Shown here: positions 1-4,611 of the stretch, in pieces
How positions within the stretch are numbered: the first letter of the stretch is position 1
Layout: every line of letters begins with the position of its first letter
Origin: Bacillota bacterium
GTDB lineage: Bacteria; Bacillota_A; Clostridia; Lachnospirales; Bianqueaceae
Direction: 5' to 3'
Assembly: GCA_017420625.1 (NCBI GenBank)
Contig: JAFOIR010000377.1
Location: 1-5,107, forward strand
Length of the DNA stretch: 5,107 nucleotides
Position numbers and translations under genes: made by a program
Notes under the pieces: model-generated
Told to the model about the DNA's origin: nothing
The model's database searches: none
What the model saw: the letters and a program-made list of their open reading frames with translations, nothing else

Positions 1-117
1 AAATATCAACAGTTTAATCAACAAAACACATTATAAGGGGTTATTTTACTATTTTCTTTGATTTTTGTTCAGTTCGCCTTTACTACCATCCTGCTCGATT
101 CCTCGCCTATTTGCAAG

Positions 118-146
118 AAAGGACTGTCCTCATTGGGCAGCCCTTT
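118..146 (-). terminator. Hairpin terminator after the membrane-protein gene
   Basis: The arms 146-138 and 126-118 can form a 9-bp stem (AAAGGGCTG against CAGTCCTTT on the minus strand), with a C/A mismatch and two further G-C pairs near the loop. It begins 12 bases beyond the stop codon of the membrane-protein gene. In minus-strand RNA the one irregular position in the outer stem is a G-U wobble, while in plus-strand RNA it would be an A-C mismatch, so the fold favours the minus strand. The minus-strand tail is only TTTCTTGC, whereas the plus-strand tail is eight T's. It may therefore also stop a convergent transcript from the left. Confidence 0.65.
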
Positions 147-157
147 TTTTTGAAAAA

Positions 158-685
158 CTATTTTGAAAAACATCTTTGATAGATGATTTCTGTACCTGGT
201 CCAAGCCTTGATAGAATGTGGAATTTAACCATCTGGTAATCTTCGGCAGGGATCCTGACATCCATCCGGATCACCCGGCGGTACAGTCTGATTCTGTTCG
301 GCATGATAATTGCCTTCTTTACCTCCGAAAAGTCAACTCTGAAACGATCTTTTGGATTCATCTGATAGATCGTCTTATCTGTCATCTCATAGTATTTTTT
401 AATGCGGCCCGGCCTGCGTACAAAAGCACAGACAGCTAAGGCAATTGCCATGGCGATGATGCAGGTCAGCAGCATAGCCAACAGCTCCTCTGACTCCATC
501 CCGATAATCAAGCCAAAAAGCATCAGGAACACACAGCAGCCCCCTACTGTCAGCAGAACGACTGTTCGCACATACTTTGACTCTTCCACATTCAAACTGT
601 ATGCCCAGCGATAAACACCGTCCGGTCCGAGTGTGACACGTTCCGGATACTTCGTCCCGGGTTTGAAAGGATTAGGATACTCCAT
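158..685 (-). CDS. Two-helix membrane protein with possible PH-like C-terminal domain
   Basis: I do not recognise a named family, so this is a hypothetical membrane protein of 175 residues from the chosen start. Visible parts are a short N-terminal segment with GPDGVYRWAYSLN (about residues 20-32), two hydrophobic segments at about 40-62 and 67-89 separated by a short acidic turn (MESEE), and a basic stretch FVRRPGRIKK. A beta-rich cytosolic tail of about 80 residues follows, ending in a helix-like segment (EDYQMVKFHILSRL). That order resembles small Clostridia proteins with a membrane hairpin and a bacterial PH-like domain; this is inference. The start is the ATG at 685, because AGGTGG lies 5 bases upstream; a GTG at 694 is in frame but has no properly spaced ribosome binding site. 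The gap from the pyrophosphatase stop is 12 bases, so the two genes are probably co-transcribed and translationally coupled. No catalytic motif is visible. Confidence 0.85.
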   Translation of the reverse strand: MEYPNPFKPGTKYPERVTLGPDGVYRWAYSLNVEESKYVRTVVLLTVGGCCVFLMLFGLIIGMESEELLAMLLTCIIAMAIALAVCAFVRRPGRIKKYYEMTDKTIYQMNPKDRFRVDFSEVKKAIIMPNRIRLYRRVIRMDVRIPAEDYQMVKFHILSRLGPGTEIIYQRCFSK

Positions 686-697
686 GAAAGCCACCTG

Positions 698-2560
698 TTA
701 ATTCAGTGCTTCCATGAACCGCGGAATCAGCTGTTTCTTTCGGGAAACCAGACCCGGAAGCTCCATCGCCACAACAGGCGCCGCAACTACGCGTGCTGTC
801 TCTTCCTCTGCAGGTTCTGAAGAAGCTTCTTCTCCAGCTCCAACAGCCTCCATTGCGGATGCTTCAGCAGATTCTTCTGTCTCAGCGGTTCCGTCCCACA
901 GCACTTCCTCTCTTACGGCAATCCCCTTGAATGCCTCGCCAGCCAGTGTCCCGGCTCCGGGTCCAAAGCACACCAGACGGGAGGAGGATCCAAGAATATT
1001 CGTCAGCACCAGGAAGAACTTCTCACCGCTCTGCTCTTTGGTACGGCGTTTCAGGAACGGCATGACCTTCTCCTCGATCTTTCTCAGTTCATCGTAGCTC
1101 ATACTGCTGATCTGAGAAACAGAGAACGTTGTCTCGCCAAATTCAAACCGTTTGTAATCCTGGAAGAAGATTTCTTCCGGCGTTTTGGTCTTGAGATCAG
1201 ACCCGGCCTCAAACATCTGTGCACCATAGGTCTCCGGCTCCAGACCGGCGATCTTCGCGAGCGCTTCCGCCGCCTGCCGGTCAAAGTCCGTACAGGTGGG
1301 CGAACGGAAGATCAGGGTGTCAGAAAGGATAGCAGACAGCAGAAGACCTGCAATATCCGGGATGATCTCTACATTCTTTTCGCGGAAGATCTTATAAACG
1401 ATCGAAGCGGTACAGCCGATGGGCTCGTTGCGGAAATAGACAGGCTCCATAGTTTCCAGCGAACCGATCCGATGATGATCGATGATCTCCAGGATGACAG
1501 CCGATTCTATGTTGTCGACGGCTTGCGACCGTTCGTTATGATCTACCAGGATGATCTCACGCTTCTTGATGCCCAGGAAATTTCTTCGGCTGATCATTCC
1601 GACGTACTTGTCTTCTTTATCCAGTACCGCAAAGTCACGGGTACGGGAGGACATCATGGTATCCTTGATATCGTCTGTATAGTCAGTCAGATGGAACAGT
1701 TTCAGTCCTTCCGCCTTTTTCATAAAGGCAGAGACCGGCATGGCTTGCGAAATCTGACGTGCAACGCGGTACGTATCATAGGGTGTCACCAGGACCTGAC
1801 ATCCGTTCGCTTCTGCCAGCTTACGGATAGACTTACTGATGGCTGCACCCAGGCATACGATAATGCATCCGGCACCAGATTCGATCGCAGATAGCTGAGA
1901 TTCATACCGGTTGCCGGTGATGACCATATCACCCTGCTGGATATACTCTTCCATGACTTCCGGCGCAGCCGTAGCGATCTCCACTTCGCCTTCTTCATAG
2001 TAAGCATCGGGATCACCCACGATCATCTCGGCATCCAGCGTCTCCAGAATATTCCGGTAGGAAGTCTTTACAGTAGAAAGCATCCGGCTATCCTGTCCCT
2101 GCATGTAGGAAAGGGCAATATCATTGATCGTGATCATGCCTTCCAGACGATCTTCCTCATTCACGACCGGAAGAGTGACGACATTCAAAGATGCCATCAG
2201 TTCCCAGGCCTTTTTCAGAGACATAGTCCGCTTGATGCCGGGAACTTCATGGATCTCCATGTCCGAAACACGGGTACCGATGTTGTTGAGATAATGAGGA
2301 ATCCGCTGATGGAAGCGGTTCAGGACAAACATGGTCTCGGCATTCACCTGGCCGGCGCGTGCACCAACGAAATACTTTCCGGCTTCAGACAAAAGCGCCG
2401 GATCCACCGCATCGCCCTGTGACGATGCAATCAGATGTTCCGCACGTTCAGCCAGCTGATTCTTCAGATAGGCGTAGGAAATCGCCGAGCAGATGGAGTC
2501 TGTATCGGGGTTCTTATGTCCGACCACATAGATCCTGGTCTTTGATTCTCTCTGAATCAT
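698..2560 (-). CDS. ppaC: CBS/DRTGG-containing Mn-dependent inorganic pyrophosphatase (family II)
   Basis: The product is a cytosolic family II (DHH superfamily) enzyme that hydrolyses pyrophosphate to two phosphates and pulls biosynthetic reactions forward. The protein has 620 residues. The N-terminal metal-binding motif GHKNPDTDSI (H15, D19, D21) is intact. A regulatory insert follows: a CBS segment (about 105-155), a DRTGG-like domain (about 165-270) and a second CBS segment (about 272-332). The catalytic core resumes with LVDHNE (D340, H341), DHH (361-363) and SAILSDT (D414). The DHHA2 domain runs from about 445 to the C-terminus, with the substrate-binding SRKKQ at 606-610. In characterised CBS-pyrophosphatases AMP and ADP inhibit, and ATP or diadenosine polyphosphates activate. 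An Ala/Glu/Ser-rich stretch at about 556-598 is unusual and lengthens the protein. The ATG at 2560 follows AAAAAGGAGC. The gene lies 59 bases after rplT and directly before the membrane-protein gene. Confidence 0.95.
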   Translation of the reverse strand: MIQRESKTRIYVVGHKNPDTDSICSAISYAYLKNQLAERAEHLIASSQGDAVDPALLSEAGKYFVGARAGQVNAETMFVLNRFHQRIPHYLNNIGTRVSDMEIHEVPGIKRTMSLKKAWELMASLNVVTLPVVNEEDRLEGMITINDIALSYMQGQDSRMLSTVKTSYRNILETLDAEMIVGDPDAYYEEGEVEIATAAPEVMEEYIQQGDMVITGNRYESQLSAIESGAGCIIVCLGAAISKSIRKLAEANGCQVLVTPYDTYRVARQISQAMPVSAFMKKAEGLKLFHLTDYTDDIKDTMMSSRTRDFAVLDKEDKYVGMISRRNFLGIKKREIILVDHNERSQAVDNIESAVILEIIDHHRIGSLETMEPVYFRNEPIGCTASIVYKIFREKNVEIIPDIAGLLLSAILSDTLIFRSPTCTDFDRQAAEALAKIAGLEPETYGAQMFEAGSDLKTKTPEEIFFQDYKRFEFGETTFSVSQISSMSYDELRKIEEKVMPFLKRRTKEQSGEKFFLVLTNILGSSSRLVCFGPGAGTLAGEAFKGIAVREEVLWDGTAETEESAEASAMEAVGAGEEASSEPAEEETARVVAAPVVAMELPGLVSRKKQLIPRFMEALN

Positions 2561-2580
2561 AAAAGCTCCTTTTTATGCAT

Positions 2581-2609
2581 AAAGGCGCAGCCGTACGGGC
2601 CGCGCCTTT
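2581..2609 (-). terminator. Hairpin between rplT and the pyrophosphatase gene
   Basis: The arms 2609-2602 and 2588-2581 (AAAGGCGC against GCGCCTTT) form a perfect 8-bp stem. One mismatch, three more G-C pairs and a 5-base loop lie inside. It begins 10 bases after the rplT stop. On the minus strand the stem is followed by ATGCATAAAAAGG rather than a run of T's, so it is likely an inefficient terminator or a transcript-stabilising or processing hairpin. The next gene's ribosome binding site lies only a few bases beyond it. On the plus strand the tail TTTTCTCTTT would be better, but no plus-strand gene precedes it here. Confidence 0.55.
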
Positions 2610-2619
2610 TCTCTTTCAA

Positions 2620-2973
2620 TTACAGATTCGCTTTTGCAGTTTCAACCAGAGCGGTGAAGCCAGCGGGATCATTCACGGCGATGTCAGCCAGAACCTTGCG
2701 GTTCAGCTCGCTGCCGGACTTCTTCAGACCGTTCATGAAACGGCTGTAGGAAATGTCATTCAGATGGCATGCCGCATTGATACGGGCGATCCACAGACGA
2801 CGGAAATCTCTCTTTTTCTGACGGCGGCCGACATAGGAATCAGCCATGGAGTGCATGACAGCAGCCTTTGCACTCTTGTACTGTTTGGAACGAGCACCAT
2901 AGAAGCCCTTCGCCAGGGTCAGAATTCTTTTATGTTTTTTACGAGCGTTTAACGCACCTTTAACTCTTGCCAT
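2620..2973 (-). CDS. rplT: 50S ribosomal protein L20
   Basis: L20 is an early-assembly protein of the large ribosomal subunit that binds 23S rRNA and, in bacteria studied, also represses its own operon through the mRNA leader. The 117-residue length is normal for the family. The sequence shows the expected MARVKG start, a basic N-terminal extension ([20 protein letters not shown]), the conserved core [19 protein letters not shown] (about residues 50-68), [12 protein letters not shown] and the C-terminal [20 protein letters not shown]. The ATG at 2973 is preceded by AAGGAGGA with good spacing. It is the last gene of infC-rpmI-rplT, 48 bases after rpmI. The upstream leader hairpins are the probable target of its feedback. 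Confidence 0.99.
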   Translation of the reverse strand: MARVKGALNARKKHKRILTLAKGFYGARSKQYKSAKAAVMHSMADSYVGRRQKKRDFRRLWIARINAACHLNDISYSRFMNGLKKSGSELNRKVLADIAVNDPAGFTALVETAKANL

Positions 2974-3021
2974 TTTCTAAATCCTCCTTAATCCTATAAA
3001 CCTTTCAATTTGATCCGATCC

Positions 3022-3219
3022 TTAGGCATAAGGCAGGATCTTCTTCATCACTTTCTCGTTGGTCTGATCCATCATCGTGGCTTTACGAAGATTTCTCTTT
3101 CTCTTGGTGGTCTTCTTGGTCAGGATATGGGACTTGTAAGCTTTGAAGCGTTTCAGCTTTCCGGTACCAGTGGTTTTAAAGCGCTTTGCAGCAGCTCTTT
3201 TGGTCTTAAATTTCGGCAT
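3022..3219 (-). CDS. rpmI: 50S ribosomal protein L35
   Basis: L35 is a small, strongly basic protein of the large ribosomal subunit. The product has 65 residues, the usual size. It carries the family's N-terminal pattern [20 protein letters not shown] and the conserved [19 protein letters not shown] block (about residues 30-48), ending in MKKILPYA. The ATG at 3219 follows GAGAGGAG. It is 19 bases downstream of infC and upstream of rplT, the standard bacterial order, so all three are expected on one transcript. Confidence 0.99.
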   Translation of the reverse strand: MPKFKTKRAAAKRFKTTGTGKLKRFKAYKSHILTKKTTKRKRNLRKATMMDQTNEKVMKKILPYA

Positions 3220-3238
3220 TTCAAAATTCTCCTCTCAA

Positions 3239-3748
3239 TTATCCGCGTTTGGGGGCTAAAAACATTACCATGCTGCGGCCTTCCATCTTCGCCGGCTTAT
3301 CCACCGTGCTGACATCTGAAATACCCTCAGCAAATTTTACGAGCACATCCCGTCCGAGCTCGGTATGGGTCATCTCACGTCCGCGGAAACGAACGGAAAC
3401 CTTCACCTTGTTGCCCTCTTCCAGGAACTTCTGTGCATTCTTGCGTTTGACCTCGAAATCGTGATCACCGATATTCGGTGAAAGGCGTACTTCCTTGACT
3501 TCCATGGTCTTCTGTTTCTTTCTGGCTTCTTTCTCTTTCTTCTTCTGGTCAAACTGATACTTGCTGTAATCCATCAGTTTGCACACCGGCGGTTTAGAAC
3601 CGGGCGCAATCATTACCAGATCCAAGTTCTTTTCGATGGCCATGTTCATGGCATTCTGAGTAGGAACGATTCCTACCTGCGTGCCATCTTCGTCAATGAG
3701 CCTGACTTCACGCTCACGAATCTCTTCATTGATCAATACTTCGCTAAT
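3239..3748 (-). CDS. infC: Translation initiation factor IF-3, ATT start
   Basis: IF-3 binds the 30S subunit, keeps subunits apart and checks start-codon and initiator-tRNA pairing. From the ATT start the protein has 169 residues, typical of Firmicutes IF-3. The N-terminal domain is seen in INEEIREREVRLIDEDG (about 6-22) and the segment up to SKPPVCKLMDYSKYQFDQKK. A Lys/Glu-rich linker helix follows (about 65-82). The C-terminal domain has EVKEVRLSPNIGDHDFEVK (about 83-101), VKVSVRFRGREMTH (about 115-128) and the end MFLAPKRG. I chose the ATT at 3748-3746 because GAGGAGGTG lies 7 bases upstream and the protein then begins where the family does. A longer reading from TTG at 3820 would need the leader's terminator hairpin to be coding and has no ribosome binding site. 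It is the first gene of the operon. Confidence 0.97.
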   Translation of the reverse strand: MSEVLINEEIREREVRLIDEDGTQVGIVPTQNAMNMAIEKNLDLVMIAPGSKPPVCKLMDYSKYQFDQKKKEKEARKKQKTMEVKEVRLSPNIGDHDFEVKRKNAQKFLEEGNKVKVSVRFRGREMTHTELGRDVLVKFAEGISDVSTVDKPAKMEGRSMVMFLAPKRG

Positions 3749-3764
3749 GGTTTGGCACCTCCTC
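3746..3764 (-). promoter_or_regulatory. infC ribosome binding site and ATT start codon
   Basis: The minus strand reads GAGGAGGTG (3764-3756), seven bases, then ATT (3748-3746). No in-frame ATG or GTG lies close enough to use this site. E. coli infC uses AUU, and its IF3 discriminates against that codon to repress its own translation. The same logic is inferred here from the codon alone. Confidence 0.85.
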
Positions 3765-3932
3765 AGGCGTATGATTACATCAGAAAACAAAAAACGAATC
3801 CTTTCGGATCCGCCACACAATCAGCCTGATCAGACAACTGTCTTCATCAGGTTGCATTTCGCATGTTATGGACACTCACTAAGTCAATTAAGCCGTGAGG
3901 TGAGAACGGATCGTCTACTTGTTTTTGAATGC
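3749..3932 (-). ncRNA. L20-type ribosomal protein leader of the infC operon
   Basis: This is an untranslated region of about 184 nt between the predicted start site and infC, rich in hairpins and ending in an intrinsic terminator. One stem-loop at 3851-3825 has arms CCTGAT and ATCAGG enclosing a second stem, AGAC against GTCT with loop AGTT. A second possible stem pairs CTCAC (3899-3895) with GTGAG (3879-3875). The terminator is annotated separately. In B. subtilis the equivalent leader is attenuated by L20 in an infC-rpmI-rplT operon, and Rfam holds an L20_leader family. The assignment here rests on position and layout, not on a covariance match. The early GATCCG (3912-3907) could compete for the terminator's first arm. 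Confidence 0.75.
3784..3812 (-). terminator. Attenuator terminator in the infC leader
   Basis: The minus strand reads CGGATCC, loop GAAA, GGATTCG (3812-3795). This is a 7-bp stem with one G-U pair closed by a GNRA tetraloop. It is followed at once by TTTTTTGTTTT (3794-3784). The terminator lies inside the 5' leader, ending 20 bases before the infC Shine-Dalgarno, so it must act as a conditional stop. L20 is the expected effector by family precedent. Confidence 0.88.
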
Positions 3933-3939
3933 AAATGGT

Positions 3940-3968
3940 ATTATAACGGCATTTCCCTTAATTGTCAA
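3940..3968 (-). promoter_or_regulatory. Consensus sigma-A promoter of infC-rpmI-rplT
   Basis: The minus strand carries TTGACA (3968-3963), a 17-bp spacer and TATAAT (3945-3940). Both hexamers match consensus exactly at ideal spacing. The start site would fall near G3932. The promoter begins about 11 bases beyond the T-tract of the preceding gene's terminator, so the operon is insulated from upstream transcription. Such strength fits a ribosomal operon controlled downstream by attenuation. Confidence 0.93.
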
Positions 3969-3979
3969 CGGTTTTGAAG

Positions 3980-4026
3980 AAAAAAACTGCTGTATCTTCA
4001 CCGCATGCGGCCAAGTACAGCAGTTT
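3980..4026 (-). terminator. Strong terminator after the DUF6465-like gene
   Basis: The arms AAACTGCTGTA (4026-4016) and TACAGCAGTTT (3994-3984) form a perfect 11-bp stem. Inside it, CTT/AAG and CCG/CGG pairs extend toward a CATG loop. The minus-strand tail is seven T's (3986-3980) followed by CTTC. It lies about 38 bases after the stop codon of the Lys/Ala-rich gene and ends just before the infC promoter. Confidence 0.92.
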
Positions 4027-4063
4027 CCCACCTGTTGAAACACATTTTGAACCATTTGAAAGA

Positions 4064-4456
4064 TTAAAGCTCGATCTTTCCGGTGACATCGCCGACTACA
4101 TAGTAGCAGGCATTGTCTTCCGGCTTCACATACAGCTTCAGGCCGTGGATCGTACCTTTGTTCTCAGCCTTGTAAGCTTCCTTTGCCTTCTCGATAAGCT
4201 CAGCAACAGAAACTTCCTTGCCCTGGAACTGAACGAATACCTCAGGAACGACAGCTTTCACAGCCTTCTCAGCAGTGGTGGTAGCTTTCTTTGCAGTAGC
4301 GGTTGCTTTCTTAACAGTCGCTTTTGCAGCAGTGGTAGCCTTCTTGGCAGTAGCCTCAGCAGCCTTCTCTACCTTCTTTGCAGTTTCCTGTGCATTCTTT
4401 TCAACTTTCTCTATGGTTTCTTTGATTTCTTCTTTAACAACTTTCTTTGTAGCCAT
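4064..4456 (-). CDS. Histone-H1-like Lys/Ala-rich protein with DUF6465-like C-terminus
   Basis: The product has 130 residues in two parts. The first (about 1-70) is a Lys/Ala/Thr-rich, helix-prone tail. A mixed-charge segment KEEIKETIEKVEKNAQ is followed by imperfect repeats of AKKAT/VKKAT type (about 26-68), resembling the C-terminal tail of eukaryotic histone H1 and bacterial HctB- or AlgP-like proteins. The second (about 72-130) is a compact domain, VFVQFQGKEVSVAELIEKAK then GLKLYVKPEDNACYYVVGD, which I match from memory to DUF6465 of Clostridia. No enzyme motif, signal peptide or membrane segment is seen. Nucleic-acid binding by the basic tail is plausible but inferred. The ATG at 4456 has AAGGAGG 12 bases upstream, a slightly long spacing. 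The gene stands alone between two terminators, so it is probably monocistronic. Confidence 0.9.
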   Translation of the reverse strand: MATKKVVKEEIKETIEKVEKNAQETAKKVEKAAEATAKKATTAAKATVKKATATAKKATTTAEKAVKAVVPEVFVQFQGKEVSVAELIEKAKEAYKAENKGTIHGLKLYVKPEDNACYYVVGDVTGKIEL

Positions 4457-4502
4457 TGTACTAACTAACCTCCTTGAAATATGAGAACCTTTTATGGTTC
4501 AG

Positions 4503-4534
4503 AAAAGGGCTCAGCCTTTTTGGCTGGCCCTTTT
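4503..4534 (-). terminator. Hairpin terminator between the FxLYD-like and DUF6465-like genes
   Basis: The arms AAAAGGGC (4534-4527) and GCCCTTTT (4510-4503) form an 8-bp stem. A second 4-bp stem, AGCC against GGCT, lies inside with a 5-base A-rich loop. The minus-strand tail after the stem is only CTGAACC, so the four T's of the arm serve as the U-tract. A short hairpin, GAACC against GGTTC (4500-4485), follows immediately. The simplest reading is the terminator of the gene ending at 4612, with a palindromic fold that could work in both directions. Confidence 0.75.
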
Positions 4535-4548
4535 CATTGGCCTTAAAC

Positions 4549-4578
4549 ATTTTATCACTTTTATGAGGTTAGCGGTAA
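4549..4578 (-). promoter_or_regulatory. Weak candidate promoter for the DUF6465-like gene
   Basis: The minus strand has TAAAAT (4554-4549), a 5/6 match to the -10 box, preceded by TGA, which would act as an extended -10. A poor -35-like TTACCG lies 18 bases upstream. Initiation would fall near 4542, just before the 4534-4503 hairpin, so that hairpin would sit at the 5' end of the mRNA. No better promoter is visible between 4456 and 4612. Confidence 0.3.
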
Positions 4579-4611
4579 TACAATCCTGCCGGAAAATAAC
4601 ACAAAACAATC

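Noticed and set aside
26..60. Minus-strand TATAAT-like box near 38-31 as a promoter of a gene to the left
   Set aside because: No acceptable -35 box is found at 16-18 bp; the sequence there is A-rich without TTGACA-like bases.
686..694. GTG start at 694 for the membrane protein
   Set aside because: The AGGTGG that would serve as ribosome binding site overlaps this codon and is correctly spaced only for the ATG at 685.
714..1097. Plus-strand open frame of 127 codons
   Set aside because: It is antisense to the pyrophosphatase C-terminus. Its Ser/Ala/Thr-rich composition is the mirror of the Ala/Glu insert, and the minus-strand frame has clear family motifs throughout.
1472..1894. Plus-strand open frame of 140 codons
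   Set aside because: It lies inside the conserved CBS/DRTGG/DHH coding region on the other strand, with no recognisable protein and no independent signals.
3749..3820. Upstream extension of IF-3 from a TTG at 3820
   Set aside because: The extra 24 codons cover the terminator hairpin and T-tract, have no ribosome binding site before the TTG and do not resemble an IF-3 N-terminus. The ATT at 3748 has an ideal site.
3962..4468. Plus-strand frame of 168 codons rich in Ser, Leu and Phe
   Set aside because: It runs antisense through the terminator and the DUF6465-like gene. Its low-complexity composition reflects the repeats on the true strand.
4275..4484. Plus-strand hydrophobic frame (Ala/Val/Phe-rich)
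   Set aside because: This is the antisense of the Lys/Ala repeat: AAG and GCN codons read as CTT and NGC-type codons produce a false membrane-like peptide.
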